In this document: piece after piece, positions 31,127 through 33,447 of the stretch
How the letters are laid out: the number at the start of each line of letters is the position of its first letter
Numbering within the stretch: the first letter of the stretch is position 1
Source: Microbacterium sp.
GTDB lineage: Bacteria; Actinomycetota; Actinomycetes; Actinomycetales; Microbacteriaceae
Assembly: GCA_017744855.1 (NCBI GenBank)
Contig: JAGIAK010000023.1
Location: 1-33,447 of the forward strand
DNA: 33,447 nucleotides
Reading direction: 5' to 3'
The notes under the pieces: model-generated
Told to the model about the DNA's origin: nothing
The model's database searches: none
The model's input: the letters and a program-made list of their open reading frames with translations, nothing else
Position numbers and translations under genes: made by a program

Positions 31127-32293
31127 TCAGCGCTTGAGCTGCGTGAGCTCCTGCAGCACCTCGTCGCTGGTGGTGATGATGCGGGCGTTCGCCTGGAAGC
31201 CGCGCTGCGCGACGATGAGGTTGGTGAACTCCTGCGAGAGGTCGACGTTGCTCATCTCCAGCGATCCGGAGACGAGGTTGCCGAAGCCGGCCTGACCGGG
31301 CTCCCCCATGCGGGCGACGCCGGAGTTCACCGACACCCGGTAGGACGTGCCGCCGGCCTTCTCCAGGCCCTCGGGGTTCGCGAACGTCGCCATCGCGATC
31401 TTCGCGAGCGTCTGGGTCGCGCCGTTGCTGAACGTGCCGACGATCGACCCGTCGCCGGTGATGCTGTACGACTTCAGGGTGCCGGCCGCTGCGCCGTTCT
31501 GCTCGGAGACGGCGACGGTCGACATGCTCGCGTAGCCCGTGACCGTGGTCAGGTCGACGCTCACGGCGCCGGCCGTCAGCGTGAGACCCGCACCGGTCTG
31601 CTTGCCGTCGGTGAAGGCGAGCGAACCGGTGGCGCCGCTGGTCGGCTCTGTGACGTCCCAGCCCGCGGCGGTCTTGGTGAACGTGAGGCTGAGCGTCGAC
31701 GGGGCGCCCTGGGCGTCGTAGACGGTGACGTCGCGCACGAGCTTGTCTCCCGTGGCGGCGGTCGACGGCAGGTTGCCGGTGACCTTGGCGGAGGTCGTCG
31801 CCCTGGCCGGGGCGACGACGTCGAGCGGCAGCACGATGTTACCCACGGCCTGCCCGGTGTTCACGACGCCGTTCTGCGCCGACCAGCCCTGCACCATCGA
31901 GCCGTCGGCGGTGACCATCTTTCCGGTGGAGTCGAAGGTGAAGCCGCCGGCGCGGGTGTACAGCGTCTCCCCGCCGGAGCGGACGGCGAAGAAGCCGTCG
32001 CCGGAGATCATCAGGTCGCCTCCGCGCCCCGTGGCCTGGGCCGAGCCCTGCGCGAAGTTCGTGCGCACGCCGGCGACCTGAACGCCGAGGCCGACCTGCG
32101 CGGGGTTGCGGCCGCCGACCTCGCCCGCGGGGATGCCGGGGTTGCCGATCAACTGCGACAGCGAGTCCTGGAACAGCACGGAGGAGGTCTTGAACCCGGC
32201 CGTGTTGACGTTGGCGATGTTGTTGCCGGTGACGTCGAGCATGGTCTGGTGCGAGCGGAGTCCGGAGATCCCGGAGTAGAGCGAACGGAGCAT
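31127..32293 (-). CDS. flgE: Flagellar hook protein FlgE
   Basis: This is a 388-residue hook subunit. The N-terminus LRSLYSGISGLRSHQTMLDVTGNNIANVNTAGFKTSSVLFQDSL is the rod/hook signature. The body includes the GGDLMISGDGFFAVR segment and repeated Thr/Gly-rich beta regions. The C-terminus VSGSLEMSNVDLSQEFTNLIVAQRGFQANARIITTSDEVLQEL is the usual hook end. ATG 32293 is the start. The flgD gene precedes it in the standard fliK-flgD-flgE order. Confidence 0.97.
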   Translation of the reverse strand: MLRSLYSGISGLRSHQTMLDVTGNNIANVNTAGFKTSSVLFQDSLSQLIGNPGIPAGEVGGRNPAQVGLGVQVAGVRTNFAQGSAQATGRGGDLMISGDGFFAVRSGGETLYTRAGGFTFDSTGKMVTADGSMVQGWSAQNGVVNTGQAVGNIVLPLDVVAPARATTSAKVTGNLPSTAATGDKLVRDVTVYDAQGAPSTLSLTFTKTAAGWDVTEPTSGATGSLAFTDGKQTGAGLTLTAGAVSVDLTTVTGYASMSTVAVSEQNGAAAGTLKSYSITGDGSIVGTFSNGATQTLAKIAMATFANPEGLEKAGGTSYRVSVNSGVARMGEPGQAGFGNLVSGSLEMSNVDLSQEFTNLIVAQRGFQANARIITTSDEVLQELTQLKR

Positions 32294-32320
32294 GGGGTTC
32301 TTCTTCCTGTGGGAGGGACG

Positions 32321-32764
32321 TCAGGCCGCGGGGGCGCCGGCCGGTGGGGTCGTTGAGGCGATGCCGGTGATGGCATCGAGGGGGATGCTCTTGTCGCCGA
32401 TCGTCACCTGTGGGACGAGGCCGGCGAAGGAGACCTTGGAGACGATGCCGGTGACGGTCTTGCCGTCGGCGTCCTTGTAGCTCGCCTCCTGGCCGATGAG
32501 CGCGGTGGCCGCCTGGCGCATGTTCAGCGCGAACGCCTCAGTGCCGTTCTTGGTCAGCGTCGTGAGCTGCTCCATCATGGCGAGCTGGGTGGTCTGCGAG
32601 ATCATCTGGTTGGTGTCCATCGGGTTCGACGGGTCCTGGTGCGTGAGCTGGGTCACCAGCAGCCGCAGGAACACCTCGCCGTCCATGGTCTGCTTGCGTG
32701 CGGCAGGGTCGGTCTTGGTGCCCGTGTAGATCGAGCTCGGGGCGCTCACGGCGTCGACGGTCAT
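32321..32764 (-). CDS. flgD: Flagellar hook cap protein FlgD
   Basis: This is a 147-residue hook capping scaffold. The N-terminal block MDGEVFLRLLVTQLTHQDPSNPMDTNQMISQTTQLAMMEQL is the FlgD signature. After it only a short beta domain (ASYKDADGKTVTGIVSKVSFAGLVPQVTIG) remains, so the protein is shorter than enterobacterial FlgD. Short forms are normal in Gram-positive bacteria. It starts at ATG 32764, 15 bp past the fliK stop, and lies 27 bp before flgE. Confidence 0.93.
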   Translation of the reverse strand: MTVDAVSAPSSIYTGTKTDPAARKQTMDGEVFLRLLVTQLTHQDPSNPMDTNQMISQTTQLAMMEQLTTLTKNGTEAFALNMRQAATALIGQEASYKDADGKTVTGIVSKVSFAGLVPQVTIGDKSIPLDAITGIASTTPPAGAPAA

Positions 32765-32779
32765 GGCGATGGAGTCCTC

Positions 32780-33447
32780 TCAGGCGAAGGTGTCGAGACC
32801 CTCGCCGGAACCGGCGCGGGTGGAGGGGTGGATGCCGGGCACGAGATCGAGTGCGCGGGCGGGAGCAGTACGGGGGTCCTGCCGATCGTGGCCGGGGTCC
32901 TTCGCGGCGTCGCCGCCTCGGTCTCCCTGGGCCTGACCGGCTGAGCCCTGGCCGCGGTCGGCACCGACGTCAGCGCCGGCGCCGTGGCCCACCGTGAGCG
33001 TGGCGTGCGGAATCACCGCGGCGAGGTCGCGGCGGAGGTCGGCGACGATCGCCCGCAGCGCGTCGCGCCCCGCGTCGGTCACGCCGAGGAGCTCCACCTG
33101 CACATCACCGCCGCGGCCGATGTGCGCACGAACGGTGACAGGACCGAGGCTCTCCGGGTTCACCGTCAGGGTGAGCTGATGGGTGCCGACCGGTCTCTGC
33201 ACGATGCTCACCACGACGGGCGAGACCTGAGCCGCGACGGGACGCTGCGCGCTCGCCGCAGGATCGGCGGCGGTCGGGGCGGACACCGGAGCGGATGCGG
33301 CAGGGGCGAGGACGTTGTCGAGGGCGACAGGGGTCGGCGCGGCCGGCACCGCCGGCGCCGGCGTCGTGCGCGCCCGGACGGGGAGGTCGGCGCCTCCCTC
33401 GGGCGCAGGGGGGACCGCGGCGGATGCCGGGCTCCGTGGGTCCGGAG
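32780..33447 (-). CDS. fliK: Flagellar hook-length control protein FliK, C-terminal part
   Basis: The frame is open to the right edge of the window, so the N-terminus is missing. What is seen is an Ala/Pro-rich linker and the conserved Flg_hook domain: HQLTLTVNPESLGPVTVRAHIGRGGDVQVELLGVTDAGRDALRAIVADLRRDLA. The LTVNPESLGPV segment is the FliK hallmark; this domain signals FlhB to stop exporting hook protein. A Gly/Asp/Ala-rich tail follows. The internal GTG at 33349 is not the real start. Confidence 0.9.
   Translation of the reverse strand, partial: PDPRSPASAAVPPAPEGGADLPVRARTTPAPAVPAAPTPVALDNVLAPAASAPVSAPTAADPAASAQRPVAAQVSPVVVSIVQRPVGTHQLTLTVNPESLGPVTVRAHIGRGGDVQVELLGVTDAGRDALRAIVADLRRDLAAVIPHATLTVGHGAGADVGADRGQGSAGQAQGDRGGDAAKDPGHDRQDPRTAPARALDLVPGIHPSTRAGSGEGLDTFA

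Noticed and set aside
1..33447. CRISPR arrays, tRNA genes, insertion sequences with transposases, or a prophage.
   Set aside because: No regularly spaced repeats, cloverleaf-like sequences or transposase or integrase frames were seen; the phage-like ATPase and HU gene stand alone without structural phage genes.

Overview
The window comes from a high-GC Gram-positive actinobacterium, most likely Microbacterium or another member of the Microbacteriaceae. The reasons are the strongly GC-rich third codon positions, a SPOR-like/glnA2/glnE block, a polyphosphate glucokinase, a stand-alone PolA-like polymerase without a 5' nuclease, and a complete flagellar export region in actinobacterial style. 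No search was possible, so the genus is an inference.

Bases 1-14760 are a housekeeping region. It holds a 5'-truncated methyltransferase, a conserved coiled-coil protein, an AI-2E family membrane protein, a diacylglycerol kinase-like lipid kinase, glnE, glnA2 and a small SPOR-like protein (the last three form one minus-strand nitrogen unit). Next come ppgK, a small cargo gene for a secreted protein, rnpB (RNase P RNA, minus strand), the PolA-like polymerase, a zinc-ribbon protein, a YchJ-like SEC-C protein, an aldo/keto reductase and a TIGR01777 epimerase. The segment between ppgK and rnpB carries a duplicated copy of the end of ppgK and its terminator. The two copies lie about 743 bp apart and bracket the foreign-looking secreted-protein gene.

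Bases 14772-33447 are a flagellar region, almost all on the minus strand. From the right edge it reads fliK (cut by the window), flgD, flgE / flbD, motA, motB, fliM, fliN, fliO / fliP, fliQ, fliR, flhB, flhA, csrA / flgN, flgK, flgL, fliW, an unknown 183-aa gene / HU-like gene / fliA-type sigma factor. The only plus-strand gene is an AAA+ ATPase that resembles phage ATPases, divergent from an unknown 124-aa gene. Many neighbouring genes overlap by ATGA or GTGA, indicating translational coupling.

The most interesting signal is regulatory. Three minus-strand gaps (before flbD, fliP and flgN) each carry the same element, TTAC-N15-CGCGATAG followed by TCG. This has the architecture of flagellar sigma-28 promoters (TAAA-N15-GCCGATAA). 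A fourth, TTAC-N15-GCCGATAT, stands on the plus strand 28 nt before the phage-like AAA+ gene. That places a probably domesticated phage-type ATPase in the flagellar regulon, beside the sigma factor and an HU-like protein. The export-operon leader also carries paired ANGGA motifs that could be CsrA sites, and csrA and fliW are both in the window.
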